A DNA stretch of 64,000 nt, from assembly GCA_022508805.1 (NCBI GenBank), contig JAFLUM010000002.1, positions 1 through 64,000 on the forward strand, written 5' to 3'. The notes below the pieces were generated by a model. That model was not told where the DNA came from. It saw nothing but the letters and a program-made list of their open reading frames with translations, and ran no database searches. The translations under genes were made by a program, and so were the position numbers. Below are positions 8,428-16,797 of this stretch, piece by piece. Origin of the DNA: Oscillospiraceae bacterium. GTDB taxonomy: Bacteria; Bacillota; Clostridia; Oscillospirales; Acutalibacteraceae. The first letter of the stretch is position 1, and each line of letters starts with the position of its first letter.

Positions 8428-10006
8428 AATTAAGCTAAGCCTTGACAGTGAATTCTGCGACATCGAAAATGCTGCTGCCAAAGCATTAAAAATTGACAAA
8501 AAGCGTATAATGAATACCGAAATATATAAAAAAAGTGTTGATTGCCGCAAGGGAGAGGTTCACTTTGTTTACACAGCCGACGTAACTGTTGACGGAGATG
8601 AAGATAATATTTTGTCAAGACTCAACACATCTCGTGTTACAAAATGTGAAAAATATGTATATAACTTGCCTGTTTCCCGTAGAAAAAGTTTACTGCCTCC
8701 GGTGGTAGTAGGTTCCGGTCCCGCGGGTATGTTTGCGACCCTTTGCCTTGCACGGAGCGGTCACTGCCCGATACTTATAGAACGCGGTCGTGACGTTGAG
8801 TCGAGAACGGTTGATGTAAATACCTTTTGGAAAACTCGCAAACTTTCTGAAAATTCAAATATTCAATTCGGCGAGGGTGGTGCTGGAACTTTTTCCGACG
8901 GCAAGCTTACCACCGGCATAAAGGATAGCCGATGCAGATTTGTATTTAATGAATTTGCCTCTCACGGCGCCCCGGATGATATTCTTTATAATGCTAAGCC
9001 GCACATTGGTACGGATAAATTAAAGAACGTCGTCAAAAACATCCGTGAGGAGATCGTTTCTCTCGGCGGAAAAGTATTGTTTAATACGCAGTTAATAAAT
9101 ATTATTGTTGCAAACAACTACATCCACGGTATAACTGTTCGAGATGAGAACGGGCGGGAATATGATATTGAAACCGACGCGTTGATTTTAGCTATCGGAC
9201 ACTCTGCCCGTGATACGATAGAAATGCTTTATAATCGCGGTGTAAATATGATGCAAAAACCCTTTTCGGTAGGAGCACGTATTGAGCATCCGCAAGAGCT
9301 TATAAATTCACAGCAATACGGCAAGTATAAAAACCACCCTGCATTAAAAGCGGCCGACTATAAGTTAGCATGCCATCCGCCTCACGGCAGGGGGGCATAT
9401 ACGTTTTGTATGTGCCCGGGAGGAACGGTTGTCTGTGCTTCATCTGAAAAAGGCGGTTTGGTGACAAACGGTATGAGTGAATATGCCCGTGACGGTGAAA
9501 ATGCCAATTCTGCGTTGCTTGTGGGCATTGAAACTCAGGATTTTCCTGACGAGCATCCGCTGTCAGGATTTTCACTCCAGCGTGAAATTGAGCAAAAAGC
9601 GTTTAAATTAGGCGGAGAAAACTATTCAGCCCCAGCACAGCTTGTAGGCGACTTTTTGAAAGGTGAAAAATCGGTTCGTTTAGGTGCCGTAAAGCCGTCT
9701 TTCCCTACAGGTACGGTAATGAGCGACATTAGCCTTGTACTGCCTAAAAAAGTAATCGATACAATGCGTGATGCTATTGTTCAGATGGATAAAAAGTTAA
9801 ACGGTTTTGCTATGTCGGAAGCTGTTCTTACCGCTCCCGAGACCCGTAGCTCATCTCCCGTTCGAATAATCCGCGATGAATTTTATCAGACCAACATCCG
9901 CGGACTTTACCCGTGCGGTGAAGGTGCAGGATATGCAGGCGGAATAGTATCCGCTGCAGTTGACGGAGTTAAATGCGCAGAGGCAGTTCTCTCGGACGAA
10001 ACATGA
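8411..10006 (+). CDS. COG2509-type uncharacterised FAD-dependent dehydrogenase
   Basis: This 531-residue protein has an N-terminal ferredoxin-fold-like region of about 85 residues and then an FAD-binding core. The core shows VVVGSGPAGMFATLCLARSG (about 97-116), the family block FGEGGAGTFSDGKLTTGI (about 157-174) and a C-terminal GLYPCGEGAGYAGGI that closes the FAD site. The family is widespread in Firmicutes and has no assigned reaction. It overlaps the preceding BaiN-type gene by 17 nt. Its ATG lies inside that gene's 3' end, preceded by GGTGAGAGG, so translation is coupled. A promoter and pseudokinase gene follow directly. Confidence 0.88.
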   Translation: MLRVSEIKLSLDSEFCDIENAAAKALKIDKKRIMNTEIYKKSVDCRKGEVHFVYTADVTVDGDEDNILSRLNTSRVTKCEKYVYNLPVSRRKSLLPPVVVGSGPAGMFATLCLARSGHCPILIERGRDVESRTVDVNTFWKTRKLSENSNIQFGEGGAGTFSDGKLTTGIKDSRCRFVFNEFASHGAPDDILYNAKPHIGTDKLKNVVKNIREEIVSLGGKVLFNTQLINIIVANNYIHGITVRDENGREYDIETDALILAIGHSARDTIEMLYNRGVNMMQKPFSVGARIEHPQELINSQQYGKYKNHPALKAADYKLACHPPHGRGAYTFCMCPGGTVVCASSEKGGLVTNGMSEYARDGENANSALLVGIETQDFPDEHPLSGFSLQREIEQKAFKLGGENYSAPAQLVGDFLKGEKSVRLGAVKPSFPTGTVMSDISLVLPKKVIDTMRDAIVQMDKKLNGFAMSEAVLTAPETRSSSPVRIIRDEFYQTNIRGLYPCGEGAGYAGGIVSAAVDGVKCAEAVLSDET

Positions 10007-10008
10007 AT

Positions 10009-10038
10009 TTGACAATATTCCACGATTTTTGGTATTAT
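10009..10038 (+). promoter_or_regulatory. Promoter of the PASTA pseudokinase gene
   Basis: TTGACA (10009-10014) is followed by TATTAT (10033-10038) at 18 bp. An overlapping TATAAT at 10036-10041 would give a 21-bp spacing and is less likely. Confidence 0.7.
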
Positions 10039-10066
10039 AATTTTATAAGATGAAAGGGGCGGTATT

Positions 10067-11752
10067 GTGAATATTGACGATCTTTGTATGAGCTGTATGC
10101 ATCAGCTTAACGGTGAAAAGCAATGCCCTTATTGCGGATATTATACTGACTCTCCGCAGATTTCTCCGTATCTTCCGCTAAAATCTCCCATTGGCGACAA
10201 ATACATTGTCGGAAAAGTTCTTTCTTCAAACAGTGAGGGCGCAACGTATATGGCGTATGATACTGAGCGCAAAACTGCTGTTGTAATACGTGAATTTCTG
10301 CCTGAAAAGTTTATTGACAGAGGCTACGGAAGCACTGAATTAAGTATTAAAGAAGAGTGGCGTGATTACTACTATATATATCTGAGAAAGTTTTTGGATC
10401 TATGGCGCAGTCTTGCCCGTATGCGCGGTCTCTCAGCACTTATTCCTGTTGTTGATATAATCGAATGCAACAATACCGCATATGCAGTCACGGAATATAT
10501 AGAAAGCATCTCATTGCGTGAGTTTTTACTAAAAAGCCGCACAGGTTATCTTAATTGGGAAAAAGCTAAAGTACTGTTTATGCCGGTGCTTTCCACACTG
10601 GCGGCACTTCATAACGCAGGTATAACCCACAACGGAATAAATCCCGATACTTTGCTTATCGGCAGAGACGGCAAGCTTCGCCTTACCGGTTTTTCCATAA
10701 GTGATGTACGAATTGAAGGCGGAGAGCTTGCTCCCGAGTTGTTTGACGGTTATACTCCGATTGAGCAATATGGCTATAATTACGAAAACGGACATCGCTC
10801 GGACGTGTATTCTTTCTGTGCAGTGGTTTACCGCGCTTTGGTTGGCAGTGTTCCTCAGGACGCTGTATCGCGCTCGGCAAACGATAAGTTGATAATCCCT
10901 GCACGCTATGCCGAGATCATACCTGTATACGTTATCAACGCCCTTATGAACGGACTTCAGGTCGATCCTGCTGAGCGTACAAAGGATATTGAAACTCTTC
11001 GTGAAGAGCTTTCTGCTACTCCCTCTAATGTTGTATCGTCTTTTTCCGGTGTGAATATACCTTCATCGGATGAAAATGAAAACAAAACCGTTTCACCGCA
11101 GAATGAGGAGGAAACCTCGTCAACGGGAAAAACGATTCTTATTAGCTTTTTGATTTTTTTAGGTGTTGGTCTCCTTATTTTCGGTGTATGGTTTGCGTTT
11201 GACAGAATTTCTGAAAAAATGCAAGAACCGTCATCTACTGAACCGCAAACTGAGAATAGTGAAACTATAGAAGTACCGGATTTCTATAACACCTCATATG
11301 ATATGGTGGCGCAAAATCCTGTACAAAACGCAAGATTTTCAATTAAATCAACCTTTGAATACAGTAATGATATCGAAAAGGGATATATCATTTCACAAAG
11401 TATTGAGGCGGGTACGGTAGTTCCAACAGGAACTGAGATAATATTTGTAGTCAGCAGAGGACCGGAATACGTAATCGTGCCTGACGTCGTCGGACTTTCC
11501 GTTGATTTTGCGAAGCAAAGACTTGAGGAAGCAGGCTTTGTTGTAAACGTTATTGAGAAAGAGAATAACGGAGATTTCGATGAAGGCGTAGTCAGCGAGG
11601 TAACTCCCGAGGAAGGCTCAAGCCGCATAAAGGGAACAGAGGTATATATTCAAGTGTGGGGAGCTCCGCCCATGACATTTGAAACAATAGATGACAGCGA
11701 AGAAACTGAAGAAACTACCCGCCGTTTTTCGATTTTTGATTTCTTCGGATAA
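10067..11752 (+). CDS. Membrane pseudokinase with N-terminal zinc ribbon and C-terminal PASTA domains
   Basis: This 561-residue protein reads in order: a zinc ribbon (C7, C10, C20, C23), a protein-kinase-like fold (about 45-330), an acidic linker, one membrane helix (about 356-378) and two PASTA-like domains (about 402-530) that would lie outside the cell. The layout resembles PrkC/Stk1 sensor kinases, but key catalytic positions are lost. The VAIK Lys is R75, the HRD Asp is G190 (H-N-G), the metal-binding Asn is T195, and DFG is G208-F-S. A pseudokinase that reads cell-wall fragments and scaffolds partners is the natural inference. AAGGGG precedes the GTG start. It has its own promoter and is followed by a convergent terminator. 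Confidence 0.85.
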   Translation: MNIDDLCMSCMHQLNGEKQCPYCGYYTDSPQISPYLPLKSPIGDKYIVGKVLSSNSEGATYMAYDTERKTAVVIREFLPEKFIDRGYGSTELSIKEEWRDYYYIYLRKFLDLWRSLARMRGLSALIPVVDIIECNNTAYAVTEYIESISLREFLLKSRTGYLNWEKAKVLFMPVLSTLAALHNAGITHNGINPDTLLIGRDGKLRLTGFSISDVRIEGGELAPELFDGYTPIEQYGYNYENGHRSDVYSFCAVVYRALVGSVPQDAVSRSANDKLIIPARYAEIIPVYVINALMNGLQVDPAERTKDIETLREELSATPSNVVSSFSGVNIPSSDENENKTVSPQNEEETSSTGKTILISFLIFLGVGLLIFGVWFAFDRISEKMQEPSSTEPQTENSETIEVPDFYNTSYDMVAQNPVQNARFSIKSTFEYSNDIEKGYIISQSIEAGTVVPTGTEIIFVVSRGPEYVIVPDVVGLSVDFAKQRLEEAGFVVNVIEKENNGDFDEGVVSEVTPEEGSSRIKGTEVYIQVWGAPPMTFETIDDSEETEETTRRFSIFDFFG

Positions 11753-11769
11753 CTCAATACACTAAAATT

Positions 11770-11801
11770 TTAACCCCTCTCTGTATGTTGAGAGGGGTTA
11801 A
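11770..11801. terminator. Bidirectional terminator between convergent genes
   Basis: A perfect 12-bp stem TTAACCCCTCTC/GAGAGGGGTTAA (11770-11781 with 11790-11801) sits between the pseudokinase and the lipoprotein gene. AT-rich flanks act as tails on both sides, although neither T run is long. Confidence 0.8.
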
Positions 11802-11815
11802 TTCATTATATAAAG

Positions 11816-14017
11816 TTATGAAGCCCGAACGCAGTCGAGAGGGGAAACGGTAATTCCGTTTACGGTAATTGGCTTACTTGTATAATTTACGTAAACCTTT
11901 GCACTGTTATTATACTCTGCACAGAAAAGACCGTTCTGAACCTCGTAATGAGCTGTCATTCTCATATTCTGCAGGTCAGAGAGAATTTCATTTGCCTTTA
12001 TGTAATATGAAACTATGTCGTTTATATTATTGTTATAAAAATATTTAGAGTCAAGTGAATCGTCAAACTCTGTGCAATACCAGTCGACTGAGGGTAAACA
12101 ACCGTATTCCACAGATTTAAGGAACGAGGCTTGTATATCATCGTTCGAGTTTATTCCCGCAGCGCTGTACACAGAAAATCCGTGGAGCATCATCTGAATA
12201 AAAGGAATTCCCTTATACGCATCGCGTTCAGGTGAGGCGAGGGGGTGCATTGGGATATTTGATACAACATCGGCTCCCTTGACAGCGTAAAAATTACCGG
12301 TATCGATCATCAGTTTTTTAGCAGTCGCAAGAACAGAGGTTTGCGAGGATATTTCCTTTTTAGCGCTCTCTCTTGAATAAAAGTCAGATGAATAATCAGA
12401 GTAGAGTACGCTTCCTATATCATTAAGGGCATATCCGTCAAAGGAAGTTAACTCTGAGTGTGACAATATATCCTCGATCTTGTCCTCAAGTTCGGAAAGC
12501 TTCACAAAGCCTTGTGAAGATGTGGGCATGGGAAAGGCAGTATCATCATATTTTAGTTGAATTTTTGCACCAAAAACAGATTTAGATGCTTTAGAGCTAT
12601 CGTAAGCGAATGACAGAATATCGGTATCGGCAAAAAGCAAAAACTGCTGGCTGCTTAAATAGCTATAAAGAGCTTCGTAATCGCTTTTTTTGCCGAGTGA
12701 CGGTTTAAAGTCACCGAATTTTTTACTACTCCCGTTATTTGCATCGCTATACAGACCGTTATAACGTAAATAAATATTATTTACACCCTTTGCTTTTAAA
12801 AGTGCCGCAAGTGTCTGCGTCTGGCCGTATGATGACAGTACTTTATATTTGCCGTTTGTATTAACGTATCCGCCTTGAATAGCTACAATAAGCGGTATGT
12901 CTTTAGAAGATGTTTCGACCGTTTTTGCAGATAAAACTGAGCTTCTGATCAAATTCTCACGACAGGCAGTTGCCATTCCCGAGTATGTTGCCGATTTACC
13001 CGAGAGAAAACGGTAACACAGTGCTATATCGTTACGCGATTGATAACCGTATGTTTTTTTTACGCCATTGCTTTCCTCGGTAAGTCCGATATCCATCGTA
13101 TTAAATGATGGGAAGACGCTGTTTAAGGTATCTTCACTGTTCCTGAATGCGTTTATATGTGCTATGGAGTCACCTTGCTCAATAATACACAAAAATGCAC
13201 TGTTTCCACGCTTCACGCCGAAAGCGCCTACAAGGCATTCGGAATTAGCAGCTTTTATGTCAACAGAAACATCATTACCGTATACAGCAAGATCAATCGG
13301 TGTAAATTCAGAGTCTTCGGTGCCGGTCATAATTAAAGCGCCGCTTCCGTCAGGGACAAAAATATAATCATCCGGTCCGCTTTTTTCATATGAACCGAAG
13401 TGATTCATCAATTTGATTCTTTCAAGATATACACCGTTAGGCAATGATAGCGAGTTCATACTGATATTAACGTAAAACGAGCCATCTTTGAGAGTGTAGA
13501 GCACTGTGAGATCTGCGCAAATCTCTTTTTCTGTAAGAGCGGAGATATCACCTCTGCCGGTTTCGGCATCCAGTGACATTGTGTAGTTAACCGATATTCC
13601 GTTCTCTAATACGGTATATTTTGCGTTGCCGAAGTTAACTGAATTATCTTGAGAATTGAGGGTGTAAACAGTGTCGTTCCCGTTAGAAAGCTGGATTTCA
13701 ACTGTTGAACTGTTAAGCTCTTTTTTAACGGAGTTCTGCGGAAGAGTTGTCCACAGTGTGTTAGAACCGGTTTCGCGTATTGCAACCGTCATTGTTTTCT
13801 TATCAAAAAGTAATTCAATAAGGCCGGATTTACATATTGACTCATAGCTTTTTTCATCGCTTTTATGGAATTCGTCACCTGCATAAATCGGATATTCATT
13901 TTGCACAGCGGCAAATTTTAAAGTTAAAGTATTCGTTCCGGCAAAGCAGGAAGAAAAAAGTAAAGTGATAACGCAAAATAGCGATAAAATTTTCAATGAA
14001 AACCGTATTTTTTTCAT
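11816..14017 (-). CDS. DUF5696-like extracellular lipoprotein
   Basis: This protein of about 733 residues has a lipoprotein signal: a basic start KKIRFSLK, a hydrophobic stretch and a lipobox LFSSC. It would be lipid-anchored on the outer face of the membrane. The body contains blocks such as VFVPDGSGALI-like (YIFVPDGSGALIMTG), QGGYVNTNGKY and HPLASPERDAYKGIPF. These recall DUF5696 proteins often found near sugar transporters; a glycoside-hydrolase-like barrel is plausible but not shown. The ATG at 14017 has TTGGAG 6 nt upstream, which excludes the longer TTG reading at 14029. It is a single-gene unit with its own extended -10 promoter. Confidence 0.65.
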   Translation of the reverse strand: MKKIRFSLKILSLFCVITLLFSSCFAGTNTLTLKFAAVQNEYPIYAGDEFHKSDEKSYESICKSGLIELLFDKKTMTVAIRETGSNTLWTTLPQNSVKKELNSSTVEIQLSNGNDTVYTLNSQDNSVNFGNAKYTVLENGISVNYTMSLDAETGRGDISALTEKEICADLTVLYTLKDGSFYVNISMNSLSLPNGVYLERIKLMNHFGSYEKSGPDDYIFVPDGSGALIMTGTEDSEFTPIDLAVYGNDVSVDIKAANSECLVGAFGVKRGNSAFLCIIEQGDSIAHINAFRNSEDTLNSVFPSFNTMDIGLTEESNGVKKTYGYQSRNDIALCYRFLSGKSATYSGMATACRENLIRSSVLSAKTVETSSKDIPLIVAIQGGYVNTNGKYKVLSSYGQTQTLAALLKAKGVNNIYLRYNGLYSDANNGSSKKFGDFKPSLGKKSDYEALYSYLSSQQFLLFADTDILSFAYDSSKASKSVFGAKIQLKYDDTAFPMPTSSQGFVKLSELEDKIEDILSHSELTSFDGYALNDIGSVLYSDYSSDFYSRESAKKEISSQTSVLATAKKLMIDTGNFYAVKGADVVSNIPMHPLASPERDAYKGIPFIQMMLHGFSVYSAAGINSNDDIQASFLKSVEYGCLPSVDWYCTEFDDSLDSKYFYNNNINDIVSYYIKANEILSDLQNMRMTAHYEVQNGLFCAEYNNSAKVYVNYTSKPITVNGITVSPLDCVRAS

Positions 14018-14047
14018 AAAGTACTCCAATTAATAATAATTTAAAAT

Positions 14048-14076
14048 ATTTTAGCATATTTATCCAAAAATTTCAA
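14048..14076 (-). promoter_or_regulatory. Promoter of the DUF5696-like lipoprotein gene
   Basis: On the minus strand, TTGAAA (14071-14076) and TAAAAT (14048-14053) are 17 bp apart. TG one base before the -10 makes an extended -10 element. Confidence 0.65.
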
Positions 14077-14134
14077 ATTTTCTTGAAATATAACGATTAT
14101 ACATAAAAAGAAACGTAAAAATATCGAAAACTGC

Positions 14135-14163
14135 TTGCCAAGAGTAAAAAAAATATGTATAAT
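14135..14163 (+). promoter_or_regulatory. Promoter of yajC
   Basis: TTGCCA (14135-14140) and TATAAT (14158-14163) are 17 bp apart, about 40 nt before the start codon. Confidence 0.8.
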
Positions 14164-14205
14164 AATTAAGTTAAAAGAATTTAGAAATTTTTGGAGGATT
14201 TACCA

Positions 14206-14634
14206 ATGACTAACTATTTCACACTTTTGATGGCATCTTCTGCGGGCGCAGAAGGCGGTTCTGCAGCAAGCCCAATGCCCATGATCATTATGATGGTTGC
14301 ACTTTTTGCCGCTATGTACTTCTTTACGATCAGACCGCAGAAAAAGCAGCAGAAAAGAGAACAGGAGATTCGTGAGAGCACCCAAATCGGTGACGAGATC
14401 ACAACAATCGGCGGAATTTGCGGCAAGGTTGTTGCCGTTAAAGATGATGCAGTAGTTGTTGAGACCGGCTCGGACAGAGTTAAAATTAAATTTAAAAAAT
14501 ATGCTATTCAGACAAATCATACCGCAAACGAGAAAATTCAGGCTGAGCGTGAAGCGGCAAGAGCGGCTATGCAGGAAAAGAAAAGCAAAAAGTCCAAAAA
14601 AGACGATTCAGATGATAAGTCCGACAAAGAGTAA
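14206..14634 (+). CDS. yajC: Preprotein translocase subunit YajC
   Basis: This small protein of about 142 residues has one N-terminal membrane helix (about 25-43, MIIMMVALFAAMYFFTIRPQ). The YajC hallmark RPQKKQQKREQE follows, then a compact beta domain (IGDEITTIGGICGKVVAVKD). YajC associates with SecDF and the SecYEG channel and is non-essential in many bacteria. The C-terminus is an extended Lys/Asp-rich tail (KKSKKSKKDDSDDKSDKE), longer than the minimal family. GGAGG lies 8 nt before the ATG at 14206. A terminator follows whose 3' arm contains the ribosome site of the next gene. Confidence 0.95.
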   Translation: MTNYFTLLMASSAGAEGGSAASPMPMIIMMVALFAAMYFFTIRPQKKQQKREQEIRESTQIGDEITTIGGICGKVVAVKDDAVVVETGSDRVKIKFKKYAIQTNHTANEKIQAEREAARAAMQEKKSKKSKKDDSDDKSDKE

Positions 14635-14650
14635 TATCATAAATATTCTT

Positions 14651-14692
14651 TCACCCTCATATTCTTTAGTGAGAATGTGAGGGTGATTTTTT
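14651..14692 (+). terminator. Terminator after yajC, overlapping the next gene's ribosome site
   Basis: Arms 14651-14665 and 14672-14686 pair over 15 positions with one mismatch, around a 6-nt loop. Six T residues follow at 14687-14692, and the next ATG starts at 14693. The 3' arm holds the GGGTGA used to start that gene, so the hairpin can both terminate transcription and hide a ribosome site. Confidence 0.88.
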
Positions 14693-15106
14693 ATGCGAAA
14701 AAAAATTGCGAGAAGAAAAAAAGAAAGACCTGTACCGATAAAAAATGTGATCGGTATTGTCGTTGCAAGTGCCGTTGGAACAGTTTTCACAGTTTTGTTG
14801 ACACTGATTTGTTCATATATATTGATGAAATCAGAGGTTTTATCAAATACCGTCGGCATTTATTTTATCGCATGTGTTTTGTGCGGAGCTCTTTTGAGCG
14901 GATTTACAGCGTCAAAAAAATGCACGGCAAAAGGTATCCTTTCGGGGCTTGTGACTTCAATTCCGTTCAGTCTAACCGTTATTGTCATAATGTTGTTTTT
15001 CACCAAAGGTCAATTAGCTTACAATACCTTGTTCTTGTTCCTCGGAATTATTCTTTTTTCGACGCTTGGTGGAATTTTCGGAGCCAACACAAAAAGAAGA
15101 AACTAA
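14693..15106 (+). CDS. TIGR04086-family four-helix membrane protein
   Basis: This 137-residue protein has a strongly basic start (RKKIARRKKERP) and four predicted membrane helices (about 20-43, 52-70, 80-105, 110-128). Small-residue patterns such as CGALLSGFTASKKC match the TIGR04086 family that commonly lies next to yajC in Clostridia. No function is known for the family. The ATG follows directly on the T run of the yajC terminator; its ribosome site GGGTGA is in the hairpin's 3' arm. It is probably made only from read-through transcripts in which the hairpin is opened. Confidence 0.8.
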   Translation: MRKKIARRKKERPVPIKNVIGIVVASAVGTVFTVLLTLICSYILMKSEVLSNTVGIYFIACVLCGALLSGFTASKKCTAKGILSGLVTSIPFSLTVIVIMLFFTKGQLAYNTLFLFLGIILFSTLGGIFGANTKRRN

Positions 15107-15127
15107 TTTATAAAAAGGATGATGTAT

Positions 15128-15796
15128 ATGACAAAGGTTATAAGCTTGCGAAAAAAAAGAGGCTATGCTACTAACGCTCATTTAAAAAAACGGCAGACAG
15201 GCGGAAAAAAGGTTAATATAAATGGATTACAAGCGGAAAAGTATAAAGTGATTTTTGCTTTTTTGTCAATAGTTGCCGTCTTGTGCGGCAGTCTTATTTA
15301 CAAAAACTATCCAAATGACACGGTCAACACTATAATTGCCGAAAAACTTAATTTTCTGCAAAGCGAAAGCTACATACAGATATTATTATATTTCATTAAA
15401 CTTGATATAATCTTTATATCTATCAGCTTTTTTGCGGGTACAAGCTTTATGGGCTCATCAATATCATTTTTGCCGCCGTTTCTTAAATGTGTTTTAATTG
15501 GTTATATAGGCTCATACTTTTATAATGAATTTGAGTTAAAGGGTGTTTTGTTTTGCCTTTTACTTTTATATCCGTATTTTATTATAACTACGGCTTCACT
15601 AATATTTGCTTCTAATGAAAGTGTATATATGAGTACATATATATTTAAAACGATCACAAACAAAAATACAGCCGATAATATATCCGTACGGCTGTATTTG
15701 CTGAGATATTTAATTTTAATTATTATAAACACCGTCTGTGCTGCAGTTAATTCCGGTCTAATTTTATTTCTTGCGCCGAAAATCAGTCTTCGTTAG
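15128..15796 (+). CDS. Multi-spanning membrane protein, SpoIIM-like
   Basis: This protein of about 222 residues has a basic cytoplasmic N-terminus, one helix at about 38-58, then four more (about 90-115, 118-135, 142-165, 195-218). Size, position next to a xer recombinase gene and the paired-helix layout recall SpoIIM-family proteins needed for forespore engulfment. The similarity is of overall form and I see no decisive motif. I chose the ATG at 15128 because AAGGA lies about 8 nt upstream; ATGs at 15119 and 15122 are too close to it. The gene converges on xerD, and the two coding regions overlap by 14 nt at their 3' ends. Confidence 0.5.
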   Translation: MTKVISLRKKRGYATNAHLKKRQTGGKKVNINGLQAEKYKVIFAFLSIVAVLCGSLIYKNYPNDTVNTIIAEKLNFLQSESYIQILLYFIKLDIIFISISFFAGTSFMGSSISFLPPFLKCVLIGYIGSYFYNEFELKGVLFCLLLLYPYFIITTASLIFASNESVYMSTYIFKTITNKNTADNISVRLYLLRYLILIIINTVCAAVNSGLILFLAPKISLR

Positions 15797-16772
15797 AATT
15801 ATTCATTTTGACATTTGCCAGCGGATTAGCTTCAGATGCCTTTTTCAGTTGTTCATCGATTATATGTGTGTATATCTCGGTCGTACCAAGATTTTCGTGT
15901 CCCAGAATATCCTTTAAAACTAAAACATCTACATTGCCGTGTTGATACATCAGTGTAGCGGCTGTGTGACGCAGTTTATGCACCGAATATCCTTCCAATC
16001 CGCACTTTTCCAAATATGTATAAACTATATGCTGTACTGTTTTAGGACTGATCCGTCTATTTCTATTACTCAAAAACAAAGCGTTTCTGTCAGAAACAGG
16101 AACTCCGTCTACAGGGCGTACAGACATGTATTGCGCATATGCACTCATACAGGCGTCATTAAGATAAATTGTTCGTTCTTTATTTCCTTTACCTGTTACA
16201 CGCAATGTATGATCGTCTCTGATATCGTTATAATTCAGACTCACAAGCTCCGATAACCGTAATCCGCAGTTTAGGAAAAATACAATTATGCAATAGTCGC
16301 GTTCTTTGTACTTACCGTCAACTGAATTCAACAATTTCAAGCTTTCCTCAAGTGTAAGATACTTTGGGAGAGACTTTTTTAATTTAGGGGAATCAAGGAC
16401 CTGCATGGGGTTCTCATCAAGTATCTGCCTTTGCAGTGACAAATATTTAAAAAAAGCGCGTATGCTTGAAACCTTACGGGCACGGGCGGCTTCCTGATTA
16501 TCGCGTTCATTCTTACAATAAGACAAAAAGGCGTAGGCGTCATTAAGCGTTATGCTTTTTATAAACGTCTCGTCAACATCAGAAATATTGATACTGTCAA
16601 ATTCGTCAGAAGAGGGGACAAGCCCACGAAACATTTTAAGAAATTTAAAAAATAAGCAAAGATCCGAAGAATACTCTTCTATGGTCAAAGTAGATTTATT
16701 TTTTATTACATCCATATAAACAAGAAAATCCCTAACCAATGATGGTAATCCAGAATAATCAATGTGTTTCAT
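15783..16772 (-). CDS. XerC/XerD-type tyrosine recombinase
   Basis: This 329-residue protein has an N-terminal SAM-like core-binding domain (about 1-130) and a C-terminal catalytic domain with all active residues visible. These are Arg in CGLRLSEL (about 173), Lys in VTGKGNKER (about 196), the H-x-L-R-H block HKLRHTAATL (about 262-266), His in LGHENLGTTE and the nucleophile Tyr in IYTHI (about 302). Xer enzymes resolve chromosome dimers at dif. The length is slightly above the usual 295-305. As there is no phage or integron nearby, a housekeeping role is likeliest. GGGTGA precedes the ATG, and a perfect palindrome lies just upstream in the leader. Confidence 0.88.
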   Translation of the reverse strand: MKHIDYSGLPSLVRDFLVYMDVIKNKSTLTIEEYSSDLCLFFKFLKMFRGLVPSSDEFDSINISDVDETFIKSITLNDAYAFLSYCKNERDNQEAARARKVSSIRAFFKYLSLQRQILDENPMQVLDSPKLKKSLPKYLTLEESLKLLNSVDGKYKERDYCIIVFFLNCGLRLSELVSLNYNDIRDDHTLRVTGKGNKERTIYLNDACMSAYAQYMSVRPVDGVPVSDRNALFLSNRNRRISPKTVQHIVYTYLEKCGLEGYSVHKLRHTAATLMYQHGNVDVLVLKDILGHENLGTTEIYTHIIDEQLKKASEANPLANVKMNNSNED

Positions 16773-16782
16773 ATCATCACCC

Positions 16783-16797
16783 GTGAAACTGTTTCAC
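16783..16797. repeat. Perfect 15-bp palindrome in the xer leader
   Basis: GTGAAAC-T-GTTTCAC, with 7-bp arms, lies 10 nt upstream of the recombinase start codon. It could be a repressor operator or a small RNA hairpin covering the ribosome site region. Confidence 0.6.

Noticed and set aside
14677-15174. 165-codon plus-strand frame overlapping the TIGR04086 gene
   Set aside because: Shifted frame of the membrane protein gene; Cys/Arg-rich, without a ribosome site.
15783-16772. Xer-type recombinase as integrase of a mobile element
   Set aside because: No attachment-site repeats, phage genes or tRNA disruption are seen around it; neighbours are ordinary chromosomal genes.
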